Of a DNA stretch of 64,000 nucleotides, positions 25,560-37,245 are shown one piece after another (position 1 is the first letter of the stretch; each line of letters begins with the position of its first letter). The position numbers were made by a program, and so were the translations under genes. This stretch comes from Atrichornis clamosus (taxonomy: Eukaryota > Chordata > Aves > Passeriformes > Menuridae): assembly GCA_013400975.1 (NCBI GenBank), contig WBMZ01002654.1, forward strand, positions 62,001 to 126,000, in the 5' to 3' direction. Below the pieces are notes generated by a model. The model had not been told where the DNA came from, ran no database searches, and saw only the letters and a list, made by a program, of their open reading frames with translations.

Positions 25560-25640
25560 AGGCATGATGCTAGCCTCATTTTGTAAATGGAGATCTAGGC
25601 ACACAGAAATTTAGGTTAAAATTTACATAGGTGTGAAGTA
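25560..25640 (+). repeat. MIR-like SINE relic
   Basis: The segment gctagcctcattttgtaaat, ggagatctaggcacacagaa and atttaggttaa resembles the sense MIR core (cattttacagatgaggaaactgaggcacagagaggttaagt). Only the core-like part is visible. Confidence 0.42.
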
Positions 25641-27496
25641 TGCAATACTCCCCTGTGCCTTAGCACTTAGGGATCGGATGAGTTCATGTGTTCAAAGCAC
25701 AGCTTCCACTGGCTTCGTTGTCAGCTATGAACCCAGAGTGGCTGCAGCTCAGCCTGCAGAGACACTGAGGTGGGCCTCCAGAAAAAGTTGATCATCCAAC
25801 TAATATTGCTTTAAATAAATTAATGAGAGTGGATGCCTTGTGCAGCTGAGGGGAAATTGGACCAATGTGAATAAAATGAAAAAGATGCATGAAATTAGGA
25901 TAACTCTGTTAAAGTATTTAGGATTATAAACCATTTCAGATATCCAGAACAGATGTCACATCAGGTTCAGTCACAGAATCCAAATCTGCTCTAAATTGGA
26001 CCACAAGTGTTGTCCTGAAACATGGTCTTTCATCCGGTGTGCAACAAGCAGATCCACAGACAGAGTGAGGGTATTTGCTTTATCTACAGTTCTGCAGTTT
26101 AACTATTACCTGTTTGAAAGCAGAACATCAACAGTGCTGAACATAATGCACCCACAATTTTAGCAGCCACACATCAAGAGTGCTGGTGAGTTTTGCTCCA
26201 TATAACATAGGTGCTCTGCAAAGGGAGCTTATTCCTGAAAGGCTGCATTAGCAAAATATTCCTGTTTGGTTATATTAACTCCTTTCCATTCCTTCTGCTT
26301 TGATTTGTTTTCCTGGAGCATTTAGATCAGACAGTTTTCTTCTCCAGCTGTTGGGGAAGAGATGTGGGCTCTTTGCTTTCTGCTTCACGGCCTGAATCTC
26401 CCTCTAAGCTTAAGCAGCTGTGAGCTGTCAGTGCAGGGAGAGAGAGGGGCTCTGTAGCTACTGGGTTACCTAAAACTGATCAGTGCATGTTCCTGAAACA
26501 GGATCACTTTCCTTCTGACCTTTAGAGCTGTGCTCCAGTGCACAGGGACAACAGAGGAAGGGAAACACTGACAGAAAAAGATAAAATCTGATATTTTTCA
26601 ATACGTCCTGATGTTGACTGGAATTTTGGAGAAGAATTCAATCTAAGATGAAGTATTTGAAGATTGGATTTCAGCTCAAACAGTTACACTTGGCCCACAC
26701 TGAAGGTCCCAGCAGTGAGAGTTATAAAAAGTGGTAATGGTAGGTGCTACTGACCCTCAACAGCCTGTGGTGTCCCCAGTGCCCGCGTTCAGAGCGAGGT
26801 TACGGATGGTGTTGCCTTCATTAGGAGGAAGTCCTGGTGTTCTTCAGCTAGGATAAAATGTTACTTTATTGCTCTGTTGCTAAAGCTTACAGAAAGGAAA
26901 ACAATTATTATACAGATTGTGTATAAACAAAGTTTGTTTTCTCAGAACAGGACTGCCCTTTATGGCAATGCTAGAATCAGTTGTTACAGATACTGCATAG
27001 GTATTCACTTGGTGTGCCTTCAGTGAGCTTCTATTTTGTTGCATATGAAATTCACTTATGACTATTTTCTCCTTCATTTTTATGATAGGAATTATTAAGA
27101 GGAAGAGTGATAGGTATGAATTCTCAGATAATGTCAGCAGGCTGAGCAGCTATTTAAGAAAATGTTTTCTTTTGGAATAAAATTACACTGTTTTCCTGAT
27201 AGGAGCTCAGTGCCAACCTTACCTCTGTTGCTACGAGGCAGCTCAGTGGGTTTTACAGGGCACTGGAAGTAACACATTTTGTGTGCAATTCTGCTGCTCT
27301 TATGCAATCAAAATTTCCATTAGCTCTTTAGAAGTCAGTGTGGATATTTTCAGCACAAATATTACAGGATTGAACTCCTAGTTAACACATAATACATATT
27401 GGAAATTAAATAAATAAATCTACTTCAGTGTAGTGGAAGACATTCAGAAAGAAATGTCCTGAATTCCTGCTGGACAAAACAGGTGACTGTGAAAAC

Positions 27497-27577
27497 TTTC
27501 TTCTTCTCCTTTTCCTTCTTTTTCTTTTCTTTCTCCTCCCTTTTTCTCTTCCCCTTCCTCTTCCTTTTCCTTTCTCT
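27497..27577 (+). repeat. Polypyrimidine tract of about 80 bp
   Basis: An almost uninterrupted run of C and T (ttcttcttctccttttccttc and similar) on the plus strand. Such tracts arise by slippage and can adopt triplex structure in vitro; no repeat family is implied. Confidence 0.85.
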
Positions 27578-30500
27578 ATATGCATTTAAAGCTCAGTTAC
27601 TGTAGCTAGCTAGACACACATAGCCAGGTGTAAGGGCTAATGATTTTTAAGGTGTCTTCATTTCACAAAATTAAAAAAAAAAGGAGCAGCTCTAGGGACT
27701 GTATTGTATGAAGGGGTTTTGCACCATGAGAAACATTCACTCAATTGACACAAACAACAAGTAACTTACAAGTCAGAGTTTCACTGTTGCTGCTTCCCGA
27801 TCTGTTATTCACTGTTACTGTACAAGGGTTGCAGGTCATTATGATCGAGACACAGTGACATGCAAATCATACTTACAGTAAGTTTTCTTGACTGATTTAT
27901 GGAGACCTTTTCATAGTAAGTAGCATTAACTTCTTTCCGTGTCTGAGTTTTCTGTAGAGAAAAGTGTTACAGAAAAGTACAGCAGAGATATTTTTGCCTG
28001 GTTAGCAATCCCTGGGCATAGTTCAAGTTAATGTAGAGGAATGAGCAGCCAACCTGTCAAAATTAGCAGGTGCCATCCAAATATCTCTGGAAAACTTTCC
28101 ATCATTTTTTTTGTGTGCACTAAGAATATATTTTTTGAGCAATGTGTGGTTTTAAGTTAAAATGTATTGTAAAACCAAACAGGACAGAATTAAGTGAATG
28201 TACAGATTCAGTCAAATATATGCAGTTCAATTTCAGAGAGTGCTTTATTTCTGTAGGATTGTCCTTAGCTCAGTAGTTTAATACCACTAGCAAATAATAC
28301 ATCAAATACATTTTTCTTTAATGCCAAGCTTTATATACTAGCAGGTGTCTCACTACACAGCAGATACCATCAGACTCTGCCACGCACTAACTCTGCAATC
28401 CTTCTAACTGTTCCCTTTAGACTTTGCTTGCAAACTGCTTTTTCACCACACTGCAACTGCTGTGCTGCTGTGTTTCAAAATGGAACCTCCTTCCTCTTCA
28501 TGTTAATAGCTAAAAGGTGAAGCTGAATTTTACAAGGGAAATAAACCTCTCAATATTTCTGTTATTTTAACAAGGATTCTCAGCAAAGGAGGATGGATTT
28601 TAAGTAGCTGGAAATTTGCCTGAATACAGATTTTTAATGGGTTTTAAATGCCCCATTTACATTGGGTTCACTGAGCTGCACTGAAGAAGATTATTAATTG
28701 GAAAATTGAGTTCCTTACAGTCATTTGAGGTTTTGCTTCTTTTTTTGTGTTGGAATGTAAATGACAGGCCCATGTTGATTTCAGTTGGCTTGCTTCTGAC
28801 TTACAGTGCTGGTTTCTTATCAACAAGCAGCGGGTAGAGTGACGAAAGCAATGTCATTGACTTAATGATGGCTCCTGCCTCCTTTCTCTTACTAGTTTCA
28901 CCTGTATCTCAGCCTGGATGTAACAGAGCACAGATCCTATCTGGATTCTCTGAATGAATGTTATACTTACAATACTGTGGATGAGATACTCTCAACATTG
29001 CCCTAATTTTTTTCCTGCTGAAATCAATGCTAAAAATCCCATTGGTCCATATAATGCCAGAAATGTCAGTTCTGCTATTCTGAGTATTGTTAGAGCGAAT
29101 GGGAGTGTAATGAATTACAAAGGAAAAAGGACAAAGTAAAATACTATAATTATGTGGCCCGTTCAGCATCATTGGCTCCAGAGAAAATGAAGATTTATTT
29201 CCACGTGTGGTTCCAGTTTCACTCTTACTGATTAGTAGTTATAGATTGCTGTTTGGATATAATGATTTAATTGCAGATATGAGATGTTGACTGAATATTT
29301 TCCAGTTGCTGCTGGTTGTGAGCATTATATCCCTGTTATGTCTGAAAAAAGTCTAAATGTACCTTTTGAAAATGAAGGGCTGGAATTTCAGCTGGTATAC
29401 AGTCATAGTATTCCACTGAGTTCCTTCCCTAGGATTTTATGTGTTGACTGAGGTGGTAGCCCCAAGAGAAGGCAAAGCAGAGCTGAAGTGTGTTCTTTCA
29501 TAATGGCTCTGAAGTATGCTGCACACCTCTCAGGCTTTTTTAAACTTTACCTGTGTGCGAGTTTGAACTAGAAGCTAGCTAAGAAGTTCCTGGTAGTGGA
29601 CATTTTAAATAGGGTTACACAAAAGTTCGTCATTCAAAGCAGAAGGTGGAAATTATAATTGGAATAGTTAAACCTCACTGTAGCCCCATGTGGGCACTTA
29701 GAAAACAAAAGTTAAATGTTGTTTCTCTTTCTTTGATTCATGATAGTATTTTCATTGTTACTTGAGGTTTCTGAGTTTAGTCTACTTCAGTTCTGAATGC
29801 AGTGTCCACACATAAGTTTTAATGAAGATTAATTAATCCACTGTAAAAATTAATTTAATGATGAGAAATGACACCATCAACCGTTACTTAAACATTTGAA
29901 AAGAACATTTGAACATCACTTTGAGAGAAATGCACTTCAAAATAAAATTTTTTGTTTCCCTTAAGTGTGATACACTGATAATCTTTCTCTTCACTATACT
30001 CTGAAATCACCACTGTGTATCTTTCTGTCCAGTTTCTTTCATAATACGTGGCACATGCTTGAACAGGACACTGGCATAGGAAACCACCATCCTATTTTCC
30101 TCAGTGCTGCCTTCAGCTGCTTGTTCCCATCCATTCATGGCCACCCAACACCACTTCATTTGTACCAGTGGAAGAGTTAGGAATTGTCTTTGGTAAACTT
30201 GATCAGGGAAGGAAGGGTGTCCTTAGTGTGGAATGTTAGATTAACTTCCTAAGCAGGCCATTTCAGAGGTCTAGTTTGCAAGGTAGCATCACCAACAGGG
30301 GGATGGGGCCGAGGAGCAGCAGAAGTTGTGGAAAGTGCTTGGTCTGGCTGTACCACCAAAGTATCATCAAACTGTAGCTCAAGGCAGATACAGAAATGCA
30401 TTTGGCATCATGTCTCTCTAGAAAACAGATATGATAATTTTAGTACGAGGTGAGGACTACCTACTAGGACAGGCCTACTGTCTGCAGACATGACCTTATA

Positions 30501-32102
30501 CTCCTTATGTGCTTGCTATTTTAATATCGTTTTGATGCTTTTTTTTTTAATTGTAAGTCAAAATGCTTTTTTAGTTAGTTAAATTCTTGGCTTGTAAGTA
30601 ACTTCATTTTTTGTAGGAAGAACACATTTTAATGCACTAATAGATTAAAACGTAGGAAGAATATCAATGTTTTTGATCCTCTGGTAGAACTCTGATGGAA
30701 GTATATTCTATTACTCTAGTGTACTCTGTAGATTGGCAGTTTTTTTCTAGACTGCCTGAAGCAGTTTGGGGCACTTTTACTAAAACAATGTAGAAAGCAA
30801 AGCACTTGTTTGGCTTACTTGACCAGGTAAAACCTGTTTCCAAGCTTTTTCTTAGCTGGCATTGCAGTAGTGTTTGGTAAGTGGTCTGATCACAGCTGTT
30901 CTCTCAATTTGAAGGTAGCTCTGCATCTTGACTCATGGGTACAAACTAATTTTTGATGCAAATAGAGTTAACACCCAACTAATTTGCCTTACAATTGTTG
31001 ACCATGACCACCAGTAAGGTGAATTTACCTACTCCTTATTTTGTACTCTGTTGCTTGTCTGACTGCCCAACCAGAATAGTGATCACTTCTCTTCCTTAAG
31101 GCTGTTTGTCAAGGGGTAGTCTGTTGTACATCTGAAAAATACTGCAAACCTAGTTGGCTATTTTAGCTTTTCTGTTCAGTAGTCTTCCTCTCTTGTGGGA
31201 ATCTTCACTGCTTTGTAGCTTGCTGGTAGCCCTTTACCACTGGTTCTCACTCCCTCTTGTTTGTCACTCACCATTGCAAACATATGCAGCACCCTCTGAC
31301 CCTTGGCCAAGATTTTTGTTTGAATGTTGGGCAATGTCAAGATAATATGTGATAGCTTTGATGTTAGCAGTGTGAAGGAAGGGAGGGAAAAGTTGCATGT
31401 TGTAGTCAGTCAGCATCTGTCAGATGGTGTCTGGTGCCTTAAGTATATAAATTTCTAGGAAAACAAACACACTGGATTTGATACCTGGAGCCTTAGAGCC
31501 TGGTTTCCACCTGAACTAAATGTTTTTATTTGTAGCTTTAAATCTTTGGTGATATACAGCAGTCATGTATAAAACTATTCAACAAGAACATATTGTAGGC
31601 TGAAGGGAGGAGGATGTGCACTGAAGAGTAGGAATAAAATACAAAAAAGGGAGGCAGAGGCAAATCTGCTGTTTCCTGAGCCCTGAGAAAGGAGGAATGT
31701 AGCTACAAGAATTTGAGACAAAAATAGTTTGCTACTTTTTCCTCACTCATATAGTGGAATTTCCCAGTTACCTTTAGGAGAAAAATGAAGTTAGTCAGTG
31801 TCAATCTGTTTCAGATCTCAGCACCACTCGTGTAAGTCAGGAGCTGTTCCTTCAGCCAACCAATCAACTTCATACAGATGAACTGAGAAAGGAGTCTAGT
31901 CCTAGAATTGATACTTCAGTTTCTGTTTATAGTTCTAAAATCTCCCCTGAAAGTAAGGTACATGTTTGGAGACTTATTCCCCCTTTACACTTGTTTAACC
32001 TTTTGGTGTTCATCAGTCATTACCTTTTATTAGTTGTGAGCATTATCTTATTTGGATAGTGGGCTAATCCATTTTTTTGAAACCAAGAGGCTCATTTGCT
32101 AG

Positions 32103-32128
32103 CTAATATTGCAAACTAATATTGCAAA
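32103..32128 (+). repeat. Perfect 13-bp direct duplication
   Basis: The unit ctaatattgcaaa occurs twice back to back (32103-32115 and 32116-32128), a small slippage-type duplication. Confidence 0.85.
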
Positions 32129-32330
32129 GGAATGAAAGACTTTTTCCTTTTAAATAATCTGCTTTTCTTAAAAAAATGTAATACAATAAAAAGTCTGCAA
32201 GCTTAATTAATACAGCATTATTAAAAGCATCTTTCAAAATCCTGTAGCATTTTTCACTCTGTTCCTACTACTGTTCAAGCTGTCTGCTCCAGTTTCCGAG
32301 TAATAATTTCAAAGGCATTGAGCCTTTTAA

Positions 32331-32348
32331 TTTTTTTTTGGGGGGGGG
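32331..32348 (+). repeat. T9G9 homopolymer junction
   Basis: Nine T followed directly by nine G. Such runs are prone to length error in sequencing and assembly. Confidence 0.85.
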
Positions 32349-33609
32349 ATTAAGATTACTGTTTGATAACACAATATACTGTGGCCTAAATTTGTTGGGA
32401 TTTTTGGAAAGATCTTATGGTTTGGTTGTGCACTAATGGACTTTGTTTTCATGGTATCACAGATTCAGGATTTTTACTGAGTTAGTTACTTGGTGTTAAG
32501 AACTGCTAAAACTTGTTAGAAAACCACATTGTCTGATTAATTTTTTATTGATAGAGGTGAATGGATCATATTCCGTTATTCTTTTTGGCAAAGAGTGGCT
32601 TCATGTTTTAATGCCAAGATGCTAGGAAGAATATAATAGGATACATGCTGAAAATGTAAACTCAAATCATTACTTTTGTGTGTGTGTTTGATTAATTTTC
32701 ATTTTGAGTGACAGTGCACTAGGGTCTGTGAACTCTCTTTCTACTTTCTCCATGACAATGAAAAAATTTAGAGGTAGAATTACAGTGAAGGAGAATGGAA
32801 GAGTTGTAGAAGAGCACTCTTGAGTTGTTAAAGAGATTTTCATGCCATCTTTCGTGCTCACACACACTGTAGGGTTATAGCAGAAAGGAAGGTGGCTAAT
32901 GCATATCTTCATGCTCCAGCATACTCCAGTTGATGGAACAGCTTTTGTCAGTGATAGACTTGCAAGTTTATGATGGGAAGCAGCCTTGCAGCCAGATGGT
33001 TTTGGGCATATGTGTTTATGAATAAGTGGCTTTAGTCACTTTGCCTCCTCTGGAGCTGTACTGAGCACGGCTTAGATGCAGACAGCTGTGTTTGCAGTGT
33101 CATCCTCCTTTTCTGTTCTGTTTCTTCTCTCTTTTGTTTGCTCTGGTTTTTCTACTGAATATACAGGCAAAGGGGTGGCTAATACTCCTGCCCTGGAGAA
33201 TTATAGTGAATGAGAACATGTATTCTGCCCCTCTGCAAGCTGCTTAAGACTTAGATATGGATCCCCAGGAGGAAAAATGAATTATATTCTTGCTTGTTCC
33301 ATCCTTAGAACAGACAAGCAGGGTTTGTATAGATCTTTGGCTCCTATTTTACTACTTCCTGATATGTGTTTGATGCTGATATGTATAAGCCTTTTTTCTT
33401 CCTTTTTAAGTAGAATGTCTGTTCATGGAAGTGAGGCTGATAATTTGGTAATGAAAGTCAGACAGGGTTACAGAAACTATCCAGACTACCTTCGCAGTCA
33501 GCAGCTGGGGTGATCGTCACAAAGTATAACTTTGTGGGAGAGCTGGGAGTGATTGGGTCTGGCGGAGTTTTGAGTAAAACATGTATAAACTCCGGTATGG
33601 GGATGCATT

Positions 33610-34040
33610 CAATACAGATCTGTAAAAATGTGAGTGGCCTGGGGAGAGTGAAGTGGGGAGCATTAATGCACTATGTCTTCTAGTGCCAGAAGTAGGAAGC
33701 AGCAGATGAAACCAGCAGACAGGCAGGTGTTTGGAACAGGTATCTTCACACAACAGATCGCTGACGTGAGAAATGCTTTTTCATAAGGTGTTGCAAATGC
33801 TAAACTTTTGTATAGGTTCAGAAAACAACCGTCCAAATTCATAGAAGATAACTATTAAATACAAGGATACTATTCTGCTTAGAACTTCTTGTGCCATGAA
33901 GTGCTGGATGATGGAAGAGCATTTGGGGGAGGTAACACTGTATGCTTTTCTGAATTTACCCCATTTCCAGGCATCTGCTACTGGTTATTGTTGAAAACAG
34001 GATATAGGAGGATATTGATTGGACCTGGTTGAGAAGCCTT
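33610..34040 (+). mobile_element. CR1-type LINE fragment, 3' portion
   Basis: The sequence follows the 3' part of an old amniote CR1 subfamily that I know from turtle, crocodile and bird genomes. Diagnostic landmarks in order are gagtggcctggggagagtg, then tcttctagtgccagaagtagg, agcagatgaaaccagcag, the region with ttgcaaatgctaaacttttg, and near the end ggcatctgctactggttatt with gaaaacaggata. This corresponds to the C-terminal end of ORF2 and the start of the 3' tail. It is diverged and contains stops in all frames. Orientation is the same as TRHDE. The upstream limit is uncertain; weak similarity may begin somewhat before 33610. The downstream limit is where the tail similarity fades. Confidence 0.72.
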
Positions 34041-35356
34041 TTGCTCTTGTGCCTGTGGAAAGCTCACTCAGATTTGAGATTGCAAAGTAGATTTACTACT
34101 GAAGGCCTATTTTGATGCATGCTGTCACTTAGGACTGCTTTTTGTGTAGTATGCATTTGATAACACTCCTGGTTTTATGCTATGTTTATGGTCTTGATGG
34201 AACTTTCATGAAATTATGACAAAATTGATGATTAAGTTGTATGGTACAAGGACTGTACTAAGATGTTGTGTTTCTCATTGTATTTTCTTATTTCATTGTA
34301 AAGGTTAGGATTGGTTTTATTTTTCTTTGGGAGATAAACATGTTAGATTGGAGGATAATAAATTTTTAACTCAGTGACAAGCCACATTTAAACCTCCCAA
34401 TCTGTGTATTGGGAGGAAAAAACCCGAACAAAACAAAAACCAAAAGAAAAGAGCAGAAACATTTAATCTCTTACCAGTCTTTCTGAACACAAAATGTAAG
34501 AGTCAAATATAATGTCTAATGGTAGATTGATAAACAGGATTATTACCTGGATGGAGTCCTCAAGTGTTCCACCCATTTTATTTTGCTCTGTAACGATTTT
34601 GAAAGCATCTCTCAGAAGGACCAATACATGCGGCATTTTCTAGTACTGCTTAAAATGCGGATCATATATTTGTTGTTATTTATTTACCTTGTCCCACTTT
34701 TGCTTATTCCCGTTTTAGCTTTCTAATTTGCAATTCAACTTCTTTAGCTTTGGAAGCTATTGAATGTTTCACTGTGCCTTAAATGATTCTGTATTTTTAG
34801 ACAAAATGGAAGCACAGTGTGCTATAGGTGCAGCCTATATAATATTGTCTTTTTCTGAGTTAGTCTCATGACGTTGTTAAGACTCAGCGCTGCATTTACA
34901 GAGTCAATGTTCTCATTTAGCCTTCCTAGTCTGTGATTAAATGGGAGTTGTTGCTTGTTTTACTGTGAGTTGGCTGACAAAAGCTAAATCTGTCACAGGT
35001 GCTACAATTTGTGTATCAGAAAATTTGCTTTCCAAATACTAATTATTCCCAAAGTATCTTACTTCACACAAAGCACAGATAACACAGTCAGCAAATTTGT
35101 CCCAGTTTTATCATTGTGCAGTAAATTAGGGTTTGTCTTCTACTACTGTGTAAAGTGAAGATGGTAGAAATTCAATTGTGGGAGAATCAGTTGATGTACG
35201 ACCTCTGATCTATTTTTTTTTGCTTAATTCTTCCAATCAAATGCTTGAAATGTTTGTTATTCAAATAATCACTGTGGAATGTTACTTTTGAAATTGAATG
35301 AGCTGTTGTCTAGGAACATAGGATGGTGGGAAACCATGGTGTTGTCTCTCCAGAAG

Positions 35357-36322
35357 TGTTGTGGTTTGAGCCTGGCCAGAGGCCAGGCACCCGTGGAAAC
35401 CACCCTCTTACTGCCACCGCAGCTGGAGAGAGGAGAGAAAAAAAAATTCAAAGCATTTATGAGTAGAGACAAGGACCTGAGAAGAATCACAGGCAGACAG
35501 GCAGGCTACTTAAAGATATGAAAGTAAATTTATTACACTAACAGAAACAGAATAGGATAATGAAAAGTAAAATGAGCTTTTGGAGAACACCTTCTTCCCA
35601 CTGCACTCCCTCCTCCCAGCTCTACCTCCTACCCAAACGGCACAGGGAGACAGAGAATGGGGTTTTTTTGGTCAGTTCAGCATCACCTGTGGCTTCTTCT
35701 GCTGTTCAAGGATTGGAACCGTCCTCCCCTGCTGTTCTGTGCGGTCGCCTAGTCCCCTCTGGGAGACAGTTCTCCAGGGACTTCTGCAACATTAGTCCAT
35801 CCCACGGGCAACAGCGGCCCTCAAACTGCAGCGGCGTGGGTCACACCCCCACACACTGCAGTCCTTTTCAAGCATCCACCCGCTCAAGCGTGGGCCCCTC
35901 CACGGGCTGCAGGTGGATCTCTGCATTCCCGTGGGCCTCCATGGGCTGCAGGGGCACAGCTGCTTCACCATGGCCTTCACCACCAGCTGCAGAGGAATCT
36001 CGGCTCTGGCTCCTGCACCTCCTCCCACTCCTTCAGAACTGACCTTGGTGCTTCCATGTTGTTTTTCTGCTCACATCTTCTCACTCACTCCTCTTCCCTT
36101 GCTGGAATTAAAACTGCACCACCAGGATTGTTTTGAATTCCTTCTTAAATCTGTTATCACAGAGGCGTTACCACTTCTAATTGGCCTGCGGCATGTCCAT
36201 CTTTGCAGCCAGACAGACATTGGCCCTGCAGGATGTGAGGGTGGGAGCTTCTAGCAGCTTCTCACACAAGCCACCCCTGCAGCCCCCCTGCTACCAACAC
36301 CAGGCCTTGCAAAACTACAACA
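35357..36322 (-). mobile_element. Solo LTR, avian ERV family A, copy 1 (966 bp)
   Basis: The element is bounded by TG at 35357 and CA at 36322 and flanked by the 5-bp direct repeat agaag at 35352-35356 and 36323-36327, as expected for a retroviral LTR insertion. It shares its whole layout with the copies at 40448 and 61059. Transcriptional orientation appears to be minus: an AATAAA polyadenylation signal reads on the minus strand at 35529-35534, near what would be the 3' end. No gag, pol or env lies next to it, so it is a solo LTR left by recombination between the two LTRs. The middle (about 35790-35990) contains tandemly related modules with cccacgg and gctgcag motifs. Open frames inside it are not viral genes. 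Five-base duplications fit class III (ERVL-like) elements but do not prove the class. Confidence 0.85.
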
Positions 36323-37179
36323 AGAAGCCATTAAAAATAGAAGTGTTTTATATCTGGAAGATCTTGACCTCAGCTGGTCATATGCTTAAACTATTAATTT
36401 GGAAAGTTATTTTAATATGATGGAAGCTTATCAGGAATTATCTTTCTGGTTCGTATGGGAGAAGACTGGACCTTCAGTTGTTGAAACTGTGGCAGAATAA
36501 ATGAAAACACTCAATTTATAATCTCAGGCTCTGAGTCATGTATGGCGTGAAAACACACATGTAGGTACCTGTGCACAAGCACGGAGTTGGATTCCTGTCA
36601 CAACTCCTCCGTTACTCCCTGTTGTGGACAGCCTTTGTGATAACCTATTGCAGCCCTAGTTGCCAGTGTGATGTTTTTTGATATTGAAGGGCCAGGATCT
36701 CCCTAGATAGGAGTTTGTAGTTCAGATAGGCTATTGCTCAGTTAAATCTTCTGTAATGAATCTAACTCTCATCTGAGTGAGCAAATTTTTGACAAGAGAG
36801 AAAGCAGAATGACCTGGTAAAATAGCAATTGGAACTGTGTTTCAGCAGCTTCTCCTTGTGTTGCTGAGAATTACCTAAGAACCCCCTCTAAGGTTGGACA
36901 TGTATTCTAAATATATATATTCAAAATATTTATAGAATGACTTACACAGAAAAGGAAGAGCACTGAATGTTGTAAATGAAATTTTTAGCAACAATTTTTG
37001 CATTGCAAACTAGCTTAAAGAACTATTTATTCCCTTAGGATAAATATATTGTATATTTCTAGATTTCTTACAAATGCAAACATTGATGTGATTTAACTTC
37101 TAATAGCAGCGATGCACAGCTCTAATTGTTTGGCTTGTGTGTAGTAATACTGATTTGTATTTTTACTTTATTTCTGTAG

Positions 37180-37245
37180 GACTATTTAACCATTCACAAG
37201 TATGGCAACGCAGCCAGAAATGATCTCTGGAACACACTATCAAAG
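37180..37245 (+). CDS. TRHDE: TRHDE internal exon (66 bp)
   Basis: This 22-codon exon reads DYLTIHKYGNAARNDLWNTL then SK, matching the stretch of TRHDE that follows GLQ. It closes the catalytic domain; the pattern YLxxxxYGNAxxxDLW is shared by M1 peptidases in this position. The acceptor is tttatttctgtag and the donor gtaaaa, both phase 0. Together with the previous exon it makes two consecutive 66-bp, frame-neutral exons separated by an 18.6-kb intron, the largest but one in the window. No stop codon or frameshift is present. The final lysine is placed where mammalian sequences, as I remember them, have glutamate. Identity is secure from sequence and from order relative to the flanking exons. 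Confidence 0.95.

Larger units (their letters stand above)
18549..37179 (+). other. TRHDE: TRHDE intron (18,631 bp)
   Basis: The intron runs from donor gtaagt to acceptor ttctgtag. Recognised inside it: a minus-strand CR1 fragment (20.7-22.0 kb), a MIR-like relic (25.56-25.64 kb), a polypyrimidine tract (27.50-27.58 kb), a 13-bp direct duplication (32103-32128), a T9G9 run (32331-32348), a plus-strand CR1 3' portion (33.6-34.0 kb) and a solo LTR (35357-36322). The remaining stretches, including 22.1-25.5, 28-32 and 36.4-37.1 kb, show no feature I can name. Confidence 0.85.

Noticed and set aside
35560..36254. Overlapping plus-strand open frames of 160 and 113 codons and a minus-strand one of 78
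   Set aside because: They lie wholly inside a solo LTR; GC-rich modules lower stop density. No viral protein is encoded.
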